DNA of 64,000 bases. It comes from UBA4416 sp048498515. GTDB lineage: Bacteria > Bacteroidota > Bacteroidia > B-17B0 > Aurantibacillaceae. This document shows positions 48,973 to 57,900 of this stretch, piece by piece. The notes under the pieces were generated by a model, which saw only the letters and a list, made by a program, of their open reading frames with translations, did no database searches and was not told where the DNA came from. The stretch spans positions 1-64,000 of the forward strand of contig JBEHXV010000008.1 of assembly GCA_048498515.1 (NCBI GenBank), read 5' to 3'. A program made the translations under genes and the position numbers. How positions within the stretch are numbered: position 1 is the stretch's first letter; every line of letters begins with the position of its first letter.

Positions 48973-49986
48973 TTAAAGTAATTTTAACTTAGCCATTGCT
49001 TTAAATGCTTGTCTTTCCACTTCAGCAATCTCATCCAGCATATTGGCGCAATCTTCAAAATCTTTTTGCTCGTTGAGTCGGCCTTTAAAAATGCGGCCCA
49101 TATTAATGGCGCTGGCCCGCCACATATCGCCGGCTTTGGTAAACTCATCAGAGAGCTTTAAGAGCTGATCGTTGGGAATATAACCGTTTGCCTGTTCTAA
49201 AAACGCGGCATATAAAAACCGGAAACCGCCGCCGCCAGTGCCAATTTCTTCCTGCATGCGCACAATTTGGCCTACATACAAAGCAGCTTTGCGCGGGCCT
49301 AATTTATCGCGCCATTTACGCAAATGCCGGGCAGTATAGTTAATGCCGTCTACGCCTGCAATTGGTCCGGGAATATGAAGCATATCGAAGGACGAACGTT
49401 TAATGGCTTTTGAAATGGCTTTTTGTATGTGTTCTTTACTTACCTGTTTCACATTTTCGGGATAGTACACATGGCCTTTAGGAGCCAATGGCCCTTTGGC
49501 AAAGCGCACTTTCAGCATGTCCTCTTCGGTGAGCGTGGTCACGGTTTCCATCACCGGGTCACTCACCAGGTAGTTGCCGTTCTCTTTTCCGTACACCACA
49601 ATGTTGTGCGCGTTGAAATGAAAACGGTACTCGGCCGGAAAATAGGGCAGGTTATAAACACCCACCTGGCAGCCAACAGGGTTGCCAATTTGTATTTGCT
49701 TGTTTAAATAATCGTACGCTTCTTTTTCGCTGCTGAATTTTTTGCGGTTCACTTTTACGCCCATCAGTTTACTGGCACGGCTAAAGATCCAGCCCGGCAT
49801 GCTGCGGTATGAAATGGCCGGACCGCCGTTGACCATTAAAAAAGGAATGTGAATGTAAAAAATGCCGGAGCCTAAGCCAAAAATCAAAGGCTCGGTCATG
49901 AACTCCAGCCCGTGATGCCTTAAAAGACCAGTAGCTACGCCATTTTCACAATGTGCGGTTTGTAAATGTTTAAAGTTGGTTTCCAC
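48973..49986 (-). CDS. BtrH N-terminal-domain acyltransferase-like protein (with DUF4872-like part)
   Basis: 337 residues. The N-terminal ~150 residues match the BtrH N-terminal domain: HCENGVATGLLRHHGLEFMT and later RFHFNAHNIVVYGKENGNYL, with a Cys and His that in the papain-like BtrH group form the active site (C13 in AHCENG, H in FNAHNIVVYG). The rest, with EIGTGGGGFRFLYAAFLEQA, resembles the DUF4872 part. BtrH moves an acyl group from a carrier protein to an aminoglycoside in butirosin synthesis. Its start is 2 bp after the stop of the 132-aa gene, so it is the third gene of an operon with a KAS III-like enzyme. Confidence 0.82.
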   Translation of the reverse strand: METNFKHLQTAHCENGVATGLLRHHGLEFMTEPLIFGLGSGIFYIHIPFLMVNGGPAISYRSMPGWIFSRASKLMGVKVNRKKFSSEKEAYDYLNKQIQIGNPVGCQVGVYNLPYFPAEYRFHFNAHNIVVYGKENGNYLVSDPVMETVTTLTEEDMLKVRFAKGPLAPKGHVYYPENVKQVSKEHIQKAISKAIKRSSFDMLHIPGPIAGVDGINYTARHLRKWRDKLGPRKAALYVGQIVRMQEEIGTGGGGFRFLYAAFLEQANGYIPNDQLLKLSDEFTKAGDMWRASAINMGRIFKGRLNEQKDFEDCANMLDEIAEVERQAFKAMAKLKLL

Positions 49987-49988
49987 GC

Positions 49989-50387
49989 TTATCCTTTAAA
50001 GTTCTTTAGTTCGTCAACACCAATGTCAAACGTTTTGGCGTAAATACCTAATTTTTTATCGCTTAGGGTTTTAAACACAGAGGGTTTAAAATGCCGTTTA
50101 ATGGTCCATTTCCAAAAGCCGGTGTAGCTTGAAAGTAAGGTAAGATCCATCAACTTCAATTCCATAAAATAAAATACCGGGCTTATTTCTCCGTTCTTTA
50201 CTTTTGCAGCCGCCTCGGTTACCCTTTCCTTAATATCATCCCAGGCATTATCCAGCGCCTGTTTTTTCACATCCCAGCCAATGCTCAGGTCGGTGGTGTA
50301 TTTACCGTCCTTGTCTTTTACATAACACACATCACGCGTCACCCCTACCAGGGCGGAGGGATCTTGTGGCACATCTTCTTTTTTCAT
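49989..50387 (-). CDS. Orphan protein of the KAS III-BtrH operon
   Basis: 132 residues, charged and soluble: VTRDVCYVKDKDGKYTTDLS, then GWDVKKQALDNAWDDIKERV and WKWTIKRHFKPSVFKTLSD. No family recognised; a carrier protein is unlikely because there is no DSL-type Ser motif. Located 18 bp after the KAS III-like gene and 2 bp before the BtrH-like gene, so almost certainly a functional partner of both. Confidence 0.8.
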   Translation of the reverse strand: MKKEDVPQDPSALVGVTRDVCYVKDKDGKYTTDLSIGWDVKKQALDNAWDDIKERVTEAAAKVKNGEISPVFYFMELKLMDLTLLSSYTGFWKWTIKRHFKPSVFKTLSDKKLGIYAKTFDIGVDELKNFKG

Positions 50388-50405
50388 GATAAAATAAAAA
50401 AGTAT

Positions 50406-51545
50406 TTAGCAAACGGTTAGCAGGCAGTAGGCGTACGTAAAACGCGCGCTTTCAGGAACCATCAACAGGATCTTTTGTCCGGCTTTTAATTTTCCGGAGT
50501 TCATTAATTCCTCAACCATCATAAAGATAGAGGCAGAACCTATATTGCCGGTAGTGGTGAGGTTGGTAAACCATTTTTCCTGTGGAATCTGGATATCGTA
50601 TTTCAGGATTTCTTCAGCTATTTTATTTCTGAAAAATTCAGAAGATAAATGTGGCAAGAAATAGTCGATGGTAGTGACATCAAATCCTCGTTTATCCAGG
50701 ATCTCTTTTAAGTATTTGGTACCGGTTGGCACGATCTCTTTCCCCAGCAGTTTTGTATCCTGCTTAAAAGAGAAGATGGATTTTTGCAACCACTCATCGG
50801 GCGTAAATTCTTTCCAGCCTTTGGTAGTGCCGTCCTCATTCTTATCAGAGCCCACATACATGCAGGTTTCAAGCTGGTTGGCATAAGAGCGGATATCGAG
50901 CCATTCAATTTTTAAGTTAGTTGAATTTGGGCGCGGCTTATCTTCCAGTAATAACGCTGCGGCGCCATCGGAGAGCATCCAGCGTAAAAAATCTTTTTCA
51001 AACGCAATGATGGGGTTTTGGTCCATCTCTGCCAGGCGTTCTGTTTCTTTTTCAAAATGCTCGGAAAGCATAAACGACGACAATTTTTCGGAACCGGTAA
51101 CCACCGCGTTTTTGGTATTGCCCGATAAAACCGACAGGTAGCCGGTTTTTAAAGACTGCATACTGGCACAGCAAGAGCCCGATGGAGAGATCAACTCTAA
51201 AGGTTGCCCGTTCTTTAACTCACCATGCACCATTACCGCGTGCGATGGCATGTGGTTATCGGGCGAAGCCGTACCGCAAGCCAGTAATTCAATATCTCCT
51301 ATCTTAAACGTATCGTCGGTTAGTTTCTCAATTGCAAGGGCAGCCATCTGCGCGTTGGAGTGCGTTGATTTACCTTCCTTGTCAAGGGCATAGTAACGGG
51401 TTTTAATGCCGTTGTTACGCAGGGTAAGTCGTTTTCCTTTTGAAGGAACACCGTCGATCATACCCAAATAATCTTCCATCTCATCATTTGAAATAGGATC
51501 ATTGGGTAAAAACTTGGCGGACTTTGTAATATATACTCCCTGCAT
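50406..51545 (-). CDS. Beta-ketoacyl-ACP synthase III-like enzyme
   Basis: 379 residues of the thiolase/KAS III fold. The nucleophile Cys is in SPSGSCCASMQSLKTGYLSV (~residues 122-141), the catalytic His in DYFLPHLSSEFF and the Asn in TTTGNIGSASIFMMVEEL. It is longer than housekeeping FabH (~330) and closer to secondary-metabolism types (DarB-like, 3-oxoacyl synthase III family). It would condense an acyl group with a carrier-bound or CoA-bound unit. First gene of a three-gene operon; tig lies 59 bp upstream on the same strand. Confidence 0.9.
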   Translation of the reverse strand: MQGVYITKSAKFLPNDPISNDEMEDYLGMIDGVPSKGKRLTLRNNGIKTRYYALDKEGKSTHSNAQMAALAIEKLTDDTFKIGDIELLACGTASPDNHMPSHAVMVHGELKNGQPLELISPSGSCCASMQSLKTGYLSVLSGNTKNAVVTGSEKLSSFMLSEHFEKETERLAEMDQNPIIAFEKDFLRWMLSDGAAALLLEDKPRPNSTNLKIEWLDIRSYANQLETCMYVGSDKNEDGTTKGWKEFTPDEWLQKSIFSFKQDTKLLGKEIVPTGTKYLKEILDKRGFDVTTIDYFLPHLSSEFFRNKIAEEILKYDIQIPQEKWFTNLTTTGNIGSASIFMMVEELMNSGKLKAGQKILLMVPESARFTYAYCLLTVC

Positions 51546-51604
51546 TTTTTTAAATAGAACGTTTAAATATAATTATGATTGTAACAACTTGAAACTAAAA
51601 TTGT

Positions 51605-52945
51605 TTAATCTTTAATACCAAAGAACTCGTTGTAACTTACTTCTTTTGTATCAAGCTTACAGTTGGTTTTTAAAACATCCAAAACCTTTTTGCTGTAAAG
51701 GCTTTCAAATATTTTTTGAGCTTCCTGCTCTTTGCTTAAAATACCGTTAACAATTTTAGCAACTTCAGCTTCATCAGGCGCCTGGCCGTAACGGGCAAAT
51801 TGAGAGCGTACATAACTGCTTGCTTCTTCCTTAGCCTCATCGGCCGTTACAGCAATATTGTTGTTTTTAATGATCTTGTTCTCAATCAGTTTCCATTGCA
51901 TGGATTTGGCATAGGCAGGGTACTCAGCCTCCAGTTGCTCTTTGGTTAAAGGCTTCTCGTTAACCGCCATTAACCAGCGTTTTAAGAAATCATCCGGTAA
52001 TGAAATGTTTAGTTTTTCTACCAGTGTTTTTTCCACGTTTTCCACAAATTTACGGTCGGTATCCTGTGCAAACATCATGGATAGTTCACCTTTTATTTTG
52101 TCTTTAAACTCTTCTAAAGAATTTACAGTGCCTGCGCCATATAGCTTGTCAAATAATTCCTGGTTCAGTTCAGCGTCTTCCATGCGGGCAATGTTGCGTA
52201 CCGTTAATTGCAGGTCGGCGTTAAAGCTTTCAGCAACCTCTTTATCAATACCCAATGAAATGGATTTGTCAACCGCTGAATCGTATAATTCATTAGCGTT
52301 AATGACGATCTTGTCGTCTTTTTTAGCGCCAATTAATTTGATTTTTGCCGCTTCGTTTTTTAAACGGTCAATACCAATGCTGGTTGATTTGAAAATACCT
52401 CCCGGAACAATGCTTCCATCGGCACCCAACTCAACAATATCAATATACAAAACGTCTTTAGCTTCAGCTACTTCGGGGTTCGACGGCTTGCCATAGTTGC
52501 GTTTTACATCCTTCAGGTATTTTTCTACCAGTTCATCATCAATTTTTACGGTGTTGTAAATAAAGGATTGAGAACCGTCCAGTTTCACATCAAACTGAGG
52601 GCTTAAGCCCAGCTCGTAGTTAAAGGTCCATTCTTTCTGGTTATCAAAATCAATGGAGTTGTCAGCCTTAGGCATTGGATTTCCAAGGATCTCGATCTTG
52701 TTATCGTTAATATAGTTGTATAAAGCTTCGTTGAGTATTTTGTTGATCTCGTCCACCAGGATGGATTTACCATGTTGCTTTTTAATTAAGCCTACAGGCA
52801 CTTTTCCGGGTCTGAAACCAGGTAAAGCCGCTTGTTTTTGTACTTTTTTAATGGCATGGTCTACTTTTTCTTCGTAATCCTGTGGGGCAAGGGTTATGCT
52901 TAGTTCTGCGTTCAACGCGTTGATGTCTTTTTTAGTGATATTCAT
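51605..52945 (-). CDS. tig: Trigger factor
   Basis: 446 residues. N-terminal ribosome-binding domain with the signature GFRPGKVPVGLIKKQHG (residues ~41-57), a poorly conserved PPIase region and a long helical C-terminal chaperone part ending KLDTKEVSYNEFFGIKD. Trigger factor binds nascent chains at the ribosome exit. The start ATG is 52945. A full Bacteroidota promoter lies just upstream. Confidence 0.93.
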   Translation of the reverse strand: MNITKKDINALNAELSITLAPQDYEEKVDHAIKKVQKQAALPGFRPGKVPVGLIKKQHGKSILVDEINKILNEALYNYINDNKIEILGNPMPKADNSIDFDNQKEWTFNYELGLSPQFDVKLDGSQSFIYNTVKIDDELVEKYLKDVKRNYGKPSNPEVAEAKDVLYIDIVELGADGSIVPGGIFKSTSIGIDRLKNEAAKIKLIGAKKDDKIVINANELYDSAVDKSISLGIDKEVAESFNADLQLTVRNIARMEDAELNQELFDKLYGAGTVNSLEEFKDKIKGELSMMFAQDTDRKFVENVEKTLVEKLNISLPDDFLKRWLMAVNEKPLTKEQLEAEYPAYAKSMQWKLIENKIIKNNNIAVTADEAKEEASSYVRSQFARYGQAPDEAEVAKIVNGILSKEQEAQKIFESLYSKKVLDVLKTNCKLDTKEVSYNEFFGIKD

Positions 52946-53284
52946 GTTTCTCGTCTTAAAAAATAGTTATAAGGGGTGCAAAAATACGGATTTTAGGCTA
53001 AAAATCAATTATTTATACAAGCTTTTTACCAAAATACCCACCAGCACGTATATTTTTTTAACTACCTGATCCTGTTTAAGTTAAGCGAATAAAAAAATGA
53101 ACTTTATTAAATTTGGAGCAGATGCATGTTTACATGCAAAAATGATGCTTGCCACATAAAATTTTGAAATGCTGTGATTATGAACGGCTTGATCTTATTT
53201 ACACATTTTTTGTGAAAAACTAATTGCCGGATGCTGCGTTGCTTGCAAAGTATTTAGCATCTTGCTTTTTGTAATTTATTCAGC
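52946..53284. other. Gene-free divergent spacer
   Basis: 339 bp between tig (minus) and the SGNH protein gene (plus). Apart from the tig promoter and a small GCATGT-TT-ACATGC dyad near 53127, I see nothing recognisable; A/T-rich. Confidence 0.5.
52979..53008 (-). promoter_or_regulatory. tig promoter
   Basis: On the minus strand TTG (53008-53006), 19 bp, TATTTTTG (52986-52979): full match to TTG-N19-TAnnTTTG, about 34 bp before the tig ATG. Confidence 0.75.
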
Positions 53285-54733
53285 GTGCAAAAGCCTCTTC
53301 ATACACTTTTATTCCTGGCGCTCACATTTTTAATGTTAGGTGCCATAAGTGCTGTATTTCCTGAAAAAGGAATTCAGCTTTCCAATAAAATAGCCATTAA
53401 TTACCCAACACTTTCGTCGCTGTTTGGTACTAAAAAAGAAACCAAGGCCGATATTTCAAACATTATTGCTTTAGCCGATGCCGAAGAAAACGCCGGCACA
53501 GCCGAAAGCGATACCATGGCCTCAGTAAAAGCTATTGAAAACAAAGACACTGCCGTTAAGCTCAACACCAGCATTCAATACCGTAATGCCGAGAAAACCG
53601 CGATGGCCAATTTTTTTAATGCGCTTAATAACATTGCCAGCGAAGAAAAAAGCATTCGAATCCTGCACTATGGCGATTCGCAAATTGAGGGCGACCGCAT
53701 CAGCGATTACCTGCGTTTAAAACTGCAAAGCCAGTTTGGTGGCGAAGGTCCAGGCCTTGTGTCGTTTATGCCGGTAGCACCGAGCGTGGTCAATAAAATT
53801 TCCTGGAGCCCCGGTTGGGACCGTTATCCTATTTTTGCAGGACGCGACAAGCGGGTAAAGCATAACAATTTTGGGGCCTTGGCACACATTACGCGTTTTT
53901 ACAGCTATGCACCGGTTACCGATACCACGCAGTACAAGTCGGCCTGGGTAAAGATGGTAACCAGCAAGAATGGAGGACCGAAAGCGGCAGCCTTTAAAAG
54001 GATAAAATTATTTTATGGTGGCGCGCAAACAAAAACACATGTGGAGCTTTATGAAAATGGATCCTTAAACAACTCCGACTCGCTGGCAGCAGGGGGTAAT
54101 TTTAATGTGAAGGAGTTTAAGCTCACACAGGGAGCCCTATTGCATGAGTTTAAATTTAAAGGGAAAGACAGTCCCGATTTTTATGGTGTATCGCTGGAAG
54201 GGGATAAAGGGGTAATGGTAGATAACTTTGGCTTACGCGGTAGTTCGGGCACGTTTTTTAACCAAATTAATTACGGACAGCTTAAAAACTTTTATGATTA
54301 TTTAAACGCGCGATTGATCATTCTGCAGTTTGGAGGCAACTCATTGCCATACATCACCAATAAAGATCAGGCTGATAATTTTGCGGGTTACCTGAAAGCG
54401 CAGATCGTTACCATTAAAAAAATGGCGCCACAAGCCTCTATCTTAGTCATTGGCCCTGCCGATATGAGTGTGAAGGAAGGAACGGAATACGTTACCCACC
54501 CGCAACTGGAAAACCTGCGCGATGCCATTAAGAAAGCGGCCTTTGACATGGACTGTGCTTTTTTTGACATGTATAATTGCATGGGGGGCCGTAATAGTAT
54601 GGTAACCTGGGTAGAACAGGGTATAGGGGCCAAGGATTACATTCACTTCAGCTCAGGCGGAGCCCGTAAAATAGCGGTGTTGCTGTACTCGTCGTTGATG
54701 AATGATTATAATGCGTTTGGGAAAAAGAAATAA
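53285..54733 (+). CDS. SGNH/GDSL-hydrolase-like protein (exported, first of pair)
   Basis: 482 residues with a GTG start at 53285 (reads MQKPLHTLLFLALTFLMLGA), followed by one N-terminal signal or anchor helix. The SGNH fold begins ~residue 120: block I LHYGDSQIEGDRISDYLRLK (Ser in GDSQ), block III-like QFGGNSLPYI (Asn), and block V DYIHFSSGGARKIA (D and H). This fits periplasmic esterase/acetyltransferase partners of MBOAT proteins such as AlgJ/AlgX or PatB. The second SGNH gene and the MBOAT gene follow on the same strand. Confidence 0.82.
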   Translation: MQKPLHTLLFLALTFLMLGAISAVFPEKGIQLSNKIAINYPTLSSLFGTKKETKADISNIIALADAEENAGTAESDTMASVKAIENKDTAVKLNTSIQYRNAEKTAMANFFNALNNIASEEKSIRILHYGDSQIEGDRISDYLRLKLQSQFGGEGPGLVSFMPVAPSVVNKISWSPGWDRYPIFAGRDKRVKHNNFGALAHITRFYSYAPVTDTTQYKSAWVKMVTSKNGGPKAAAFKRIKLFYGGAQTKTHVELYENGSLNNSDSLAAGGNFNVKEFKLTQGALLHEFKFKGKDSPDFYGVSLEGDKGVMVDNFGLRGSSGTFFNQINYGQLKNFYDYLNARLIILQFGGNSLPYITNKDQADNFAGYLKAQIVTIKKMAPQASILVIGPADMSVKEGTEYVTHPQLENLRDAIKKAAFDMDCAFFDMYNCMGGRNSMVTWVEQGIGAKDYIHFSSGGARKIAVLLYSSLMNDYNAFGKKK

Positions 54734-54860
54734 TTTAAGAGACAGAAAAGACTAAAGGGACAGAGGAGACCAAGAGACATGATAAGAAGTTTTAAAGAGA
54801 AATACCTGCAAAATATAAGTCTTTTATCCCTTAAGTCTCTTAAATCCCTTCTGTCCCTTT
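54734..54860. repeat. Purine-rich/pyrimidine-rich repeat pairs overlapping the next gene start
   Basis: Complementary words on either side of the ATG at 54779: TTTAAGAGAC (54734) with GTCTCTTAAA (54835), AAAAGACT (54746) with AGTCTTTT (54818), AAAGGGACAG (54754) with CTGTCCCTTT (54851). The right half is translated as part of the signal peptide of the second SGNH protein. Confidence 0.65.
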
Positions 54861-56047
54861 TGTCAGTTTGTATCATCACTTGCGCGCAATCTCAAAATCT
54901 TCCATTCATTGATCTCACAAAAAGCAAGCTGGTCTTCCCTAAGGATAGTTCCAAGTTCATGGATTTTTATAAAAAAATGGATGAGCTCAGGCAGGGAAAA
55001 CGCGACAGGATAAACATTGTGCATTTTGGCGGCTCACACATACAGGCCGGTTTTTGGCCCGAGGTGTTGATGAATGGTTTTCAGGCCGAAGGAAATTACG
55101 AAGGTGGCGGTTTGTTTATTTTTCCGTTCAAAATTGTCAAATCAAACACGCCCAGTTTTTACCGCTCTTTTGGTTACGGCAAGTTTAAGCGTTGCCGCTG
55201 TGCGGTAAGCCGGGAAATGTGCGACAACCTGGGTATGTCGGGCATGGCAGCAGTTACCAACGATAGCTTAACAACCTTTGGCTTTAAACTACTGGAAACC
55301 ATTCGTCCTAAAACGTTCAACTCCGTAAAAGTATACCATAATTTTAACCCGAGCTTTGAATTGGGCTTGAACCATGAATCGACGTTAAAATATACCCGAA
55401 AAGATTACGAAAAGAAAGGCTACACCGAATTTACCTTTGAAACCTTTATTGATTCGTTGAATTTTTATACGGTGAGAAAAGATACCCTTCATAAGGATTT
55501 TGTGCTGCGTGGCTTTAGTATCGAAAATTCGAATCCTGGATTTTATTATGCCTCCATGGGTGTAAATGGTGCTGCCAGCGGCTCCTTTTTGCGATGCACG
55601 GAGTTTGTAAATGAGTTGAAAAGCATTCCTCCCGACCTGGTGATCTTTACACTGGGCGTAAACGATACGCACGATGTGAATTTTACCAAGTATGGGTTTA
55701 TTGCAAAGCACGACAGTTTGATTGCCCAGATCAAAAAAGCATCGCCCAACTGCGCTATTTTATTCGTCACTACTACCGATAATTACATGACGCGTAAGGC
55801 ATCGAACAAACGCCCCATAAAAGCTGCCGAAGCTGCTTATGAGTTAATGGAAAAACACAAAGGCGCTGTATATGATTTATATGCGGTGATGGGGGGCTAC
55901 AAGTCCATTTATAAATGGTACAAAGCCGGTTTGGCAGCAAAAGATAAAGTGCATTTTAATGGCCGTGGGTATAAATTATTTGCCGGTTGGATGTGGGAAG
56001 CCATTGACAGGAGTTATAAGAATAATAGTAAAGCAGAAAAAAGATAA
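54779..56047 (+). CDS. SGNH/GDSL-hydrolase-like protein (second of pair)
   Basis: 422 residues. The N-terminal ~38 residues include a signal segment (SLLSLKSLKSLLSLLSVCII) whose Leu/Ser/Lys low complexity comes from a pyrimidine-rich repeat. Catalytic blocks: I VHFGGSHIQAGFWPEVLMNG (Ser in GGSH), III FTLGVNDTHD (GxND), V KDKVHFNGRGYKLFAGW (D and H). It is paralogous in fold to the upstream protein but only loosely similar. Probably works with the MBOAT protein downstream (61 bp later) to transfer acyl groups in the periplasm. Confidence 0.84.
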   Translation: MIRSFKEKYLQNISLLSLKSLKSLLSLLSVCIITCAQSQNLPFIDLTKSKLVFPKDSSKFMDFYKKMDELRQGKRDRINIVHFGGSHIQAGFWPEVLMNGFQAEGNYEGGGLFIFPFKIVKSNTPSFYRSFGYGKFKRCRCAVSREMCDNLGMSGMAAVTNDSLTTFGFKLLETIRPKTFNSVKVYHNFNPSFELGLNHESTLKYTRKDYEKKGYTEFTFETFIDSLNFYTVRKDTLHKDFVLRGFSIENSNPGFYYASMGVNGAASGSFLRCTEFVNELKSIPPDLVIFTLGVNDTHDVNFTKYGFIAKHDSLIAQIKKASPNCAILFVTTTDNYMTRKASNKRPIKAAEAAYELMEKHKGAVYDLYAVMGGYKSIYKWYKAGLAAKDKVHFNGRGYKLFAGWMWEAIDRSYKNNSKAEKR

Positions 56048-56099
56048 AAGATTAAGGATGAAAGACGGGGCAAATCTTTAATCTTTTATCCTTCATCCT
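56044..56099. repeat. Inverted repeat in the SGNH-MBOAT spacer
   Basis: ATAAAAGATTAA (56044-56055) with TTAATCTTTTAT (56078-56089), and AGGATGAA with TTCATCCT. Same style as the purine/pyrimidine repeat at 54734. Confidence 0.65.
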
Positions 56100-56108
56100 G
56101 AATCCAAA

Positions 56109-57773
56109 ATGAATGAGATCCTCACATACCTCAAACCATATTTCCTTTATACAAAAGGTCAACCTGTCATTTTCACACAGTTGTATTTCTGGGGATTTTT
56201 TGCGGTAGTGCTGGCGCTTTATTCGCTGGTGTATAAAAAGAATAATTTACGGACCTTTTATTTATTACTGGTAAGTTTTTTCTTTTATTATAAAACCAGC
56301 GGGGTCTTTTTGATCCTGCTTGTTTTTACCATAGTGAGTGATTATAACTGGGGCAGGCTCATTTATAAAACCGACTCGCTCAGTAAAAAGAAACTGTACG
56401 TTACCATCAGCATGATCCTTAACCTGAGCCTGCTGTGTTATTTTAAGTACGCTTACTTTTTTGTGGAGAGTGTAAACCAGCTGGCGGGAACCGACATTCA
56501 TTTTTACAACTATTTCACGCAGTTCAGCAATACCTATTTCGGAACAGAAGATCCGCTTGAAAAACTGATCCTTCCGGTGGGGGTGTCGTTCTTTACCTTC
56601 CAGTCCATTTCCTATATCATTGATATGTACCGTGGAAAGGTAGCTCCTGTAAAATCCATTTTTGATTATGGCTTCTTTGTGTGCTTTTTTCCGCACCTGG
56701 TGGCGGGACCAATTGTAAAGGCCAATGAGTTCCTGTACCAGATTTATCAGCCTTATAACTTAACACGTAAGGAATTTGGCTATGCCATTTTTTGGATCAT
56801 CAATGGTTTGGGTAAAAAAATTCTGGCCGATTACATTGCACTTAATTACATCGATCGCATTTTTGATAATCCTAATTATTACTCGGGCGTGGAAACCTTG
56901 TTTGGTATTTTTGGTTACTCCCTGCAAATTTATGCCGATTTTAGCGGCTATACCGATATTGCCATTGGTGTAGCCTTGCTGTTGGGTTACAGGCTTAAAA
57001 CCAACTTTAAGTCGCCTTACAAGGCGCAGGACGTTAGTGAGTTCTGGAAACGCTGGCACATTTCCTTATCTACCTGGCTCAAGGATTACCTGTACATTCC
57101 TTTGGGTGGAAATAAAAAAGGAACCATTGGTTCTTACATTTGCATCGCCTTTTTGTCGGTTGTGTTGGTGCTTCTTACAGGGCACTTATGGTTGCTTTTA
57201 GTGTTATTGCTTGTCGCCATGATCTTTGTATTACTGGCCTATTTCTTCCCTTCGGTAAAGCAAAGCGTGAATACAAATGTGAATTTATTGGTTACCATGT
57301 TGCTGGGCGGTTTCTGGCATGGCAGCTCCTGGTTGTTCATTATCTGGGGTGGTTTAAATGGTTTGGGTTTGGTAGTACACAAGCTTTGGCTGAAGATCTC
57401 GCCGTTTAAAAACAGTACGTCCTTTTTTGTGAAAGCCTTTACGGTGTTGCTCACTTTAACCTTCATTAGTTTTACGCGAATCTTTTTCAGGAGCGATAGC
57501 TTAGAAACTGTTAATCTGATCTTCGACCGCCTGTTCAATCACTTTGGTGGAGCTTTAGCCTTTAGCATCATCAGCGGTTATGCCCTGGTATTTTCTGTAA
57601 TGCTGATCGGGTATCTTATTCACTGGATCCCGGAACGGATTAAGGAAGATTACAGGGGACGCTTTGCCGCTTTGCCTTTACCAGCTATGAGCTTGGTAAT
57701 TGTTGTGTTTGTGTTTTGCATTTACCAGATGGTGAGTGGCGATATGCAGCCCTTTATTTATTTTCAGTTTTAA
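56109..57773 (+). CDS. MBOAT-family O-acyltransferase (AlgI/DltB-like)
   Basis: 554 residues with about ten or more transmembrane helices. The conserved His residues are present: FWKRWHISLSTWLKDYLYIP (H~317) and GGFWHGSSWLFIIWGGLNG (H~404), the MBOAT active-site pair. Also PVGVSFFTFQSISYIIDMYRG and PHLVAGPIVK, typical of AlgI. It passes acetyl or other acyl groups across the inner membrane to periplasmic acceptors. With two SGNH proteins upstream it forms a glycan O-acylation cassette; the polymer is not encoded nearby. Confidence 0.92.
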   Translation: MNEILTYLKPYFLYTKGQPVIFTQLYFWGFFAVVLALYSLVYKKNNLRTFYLLLVSFFFYYKTSGVFLILLVFTIVSDYNWGRLIYKTDSLSKKKLYVTISMILNLSLLCYFKYAYFFVESVNQLAGTDIHFYNYFTQFSNTYFGTEDPLEKLILPVGVSFFTFQSISYIIDMYRGKVAPVKSIFDYGFFVCFFPHLVAGPIVKANEFLYQIYQPYNLTRKEFGYAIFWIINGLGKKILADYIALNYIDRIFDNPNYYSGVETLFGIFGYSLQIYADFSGYTDIAIGVALLLGYRLKTNFKSPYKAQDVSEFWKRWHISLSTWLKDYLYIPLGGNKKGTIGSYICIAFLSVVLVLLTGHLWLLLVLLLVAMIFVLLAYFFPSVKQSVNTNVNLLVTMLLGGFWHGSSWLFIIWGGLNGLGLVVHKLWLKISPFKNSTSFFVKAFTVLLTLTFISFTRIFFRSDSLETVNLIFDRLFNHFGGALAFSIISGYALVFSVMLIGYLIHWIPERIKEDYRGRFAALPLPAMSLVIVVFVFCIYQMVSGDMQPFIYFQF

Positions 57774-57776
57774 TAG

Positions 57777-57897
57777 CTCACCACGGAGACACAGAGTAAC
57801 AGAGGTTTTGTCAGTTCGTCACTACGTGTCGAGAGAGTCGAGAACTATTAAAATTCACTTCTCGATACGCTCCTAAAGTCGCACTCGAAGTGACAAG
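57777..57897. repeat. Compound dispersed repeats after the MBOAT gene
   Basis: CTCACCACGGAGACACAGAG (57777-57796, family of 9891 and 22025), followed by GTCAGTTCGTCACTACGTG, GAGAGAGTCGAGAAC, CACTTCTCGATACGCTCC and GCACTCGAAGTGACAAG, family of 12911-12966. No gene content. Confidence 0.65.
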
Positions 57898-57900
57898 AAT

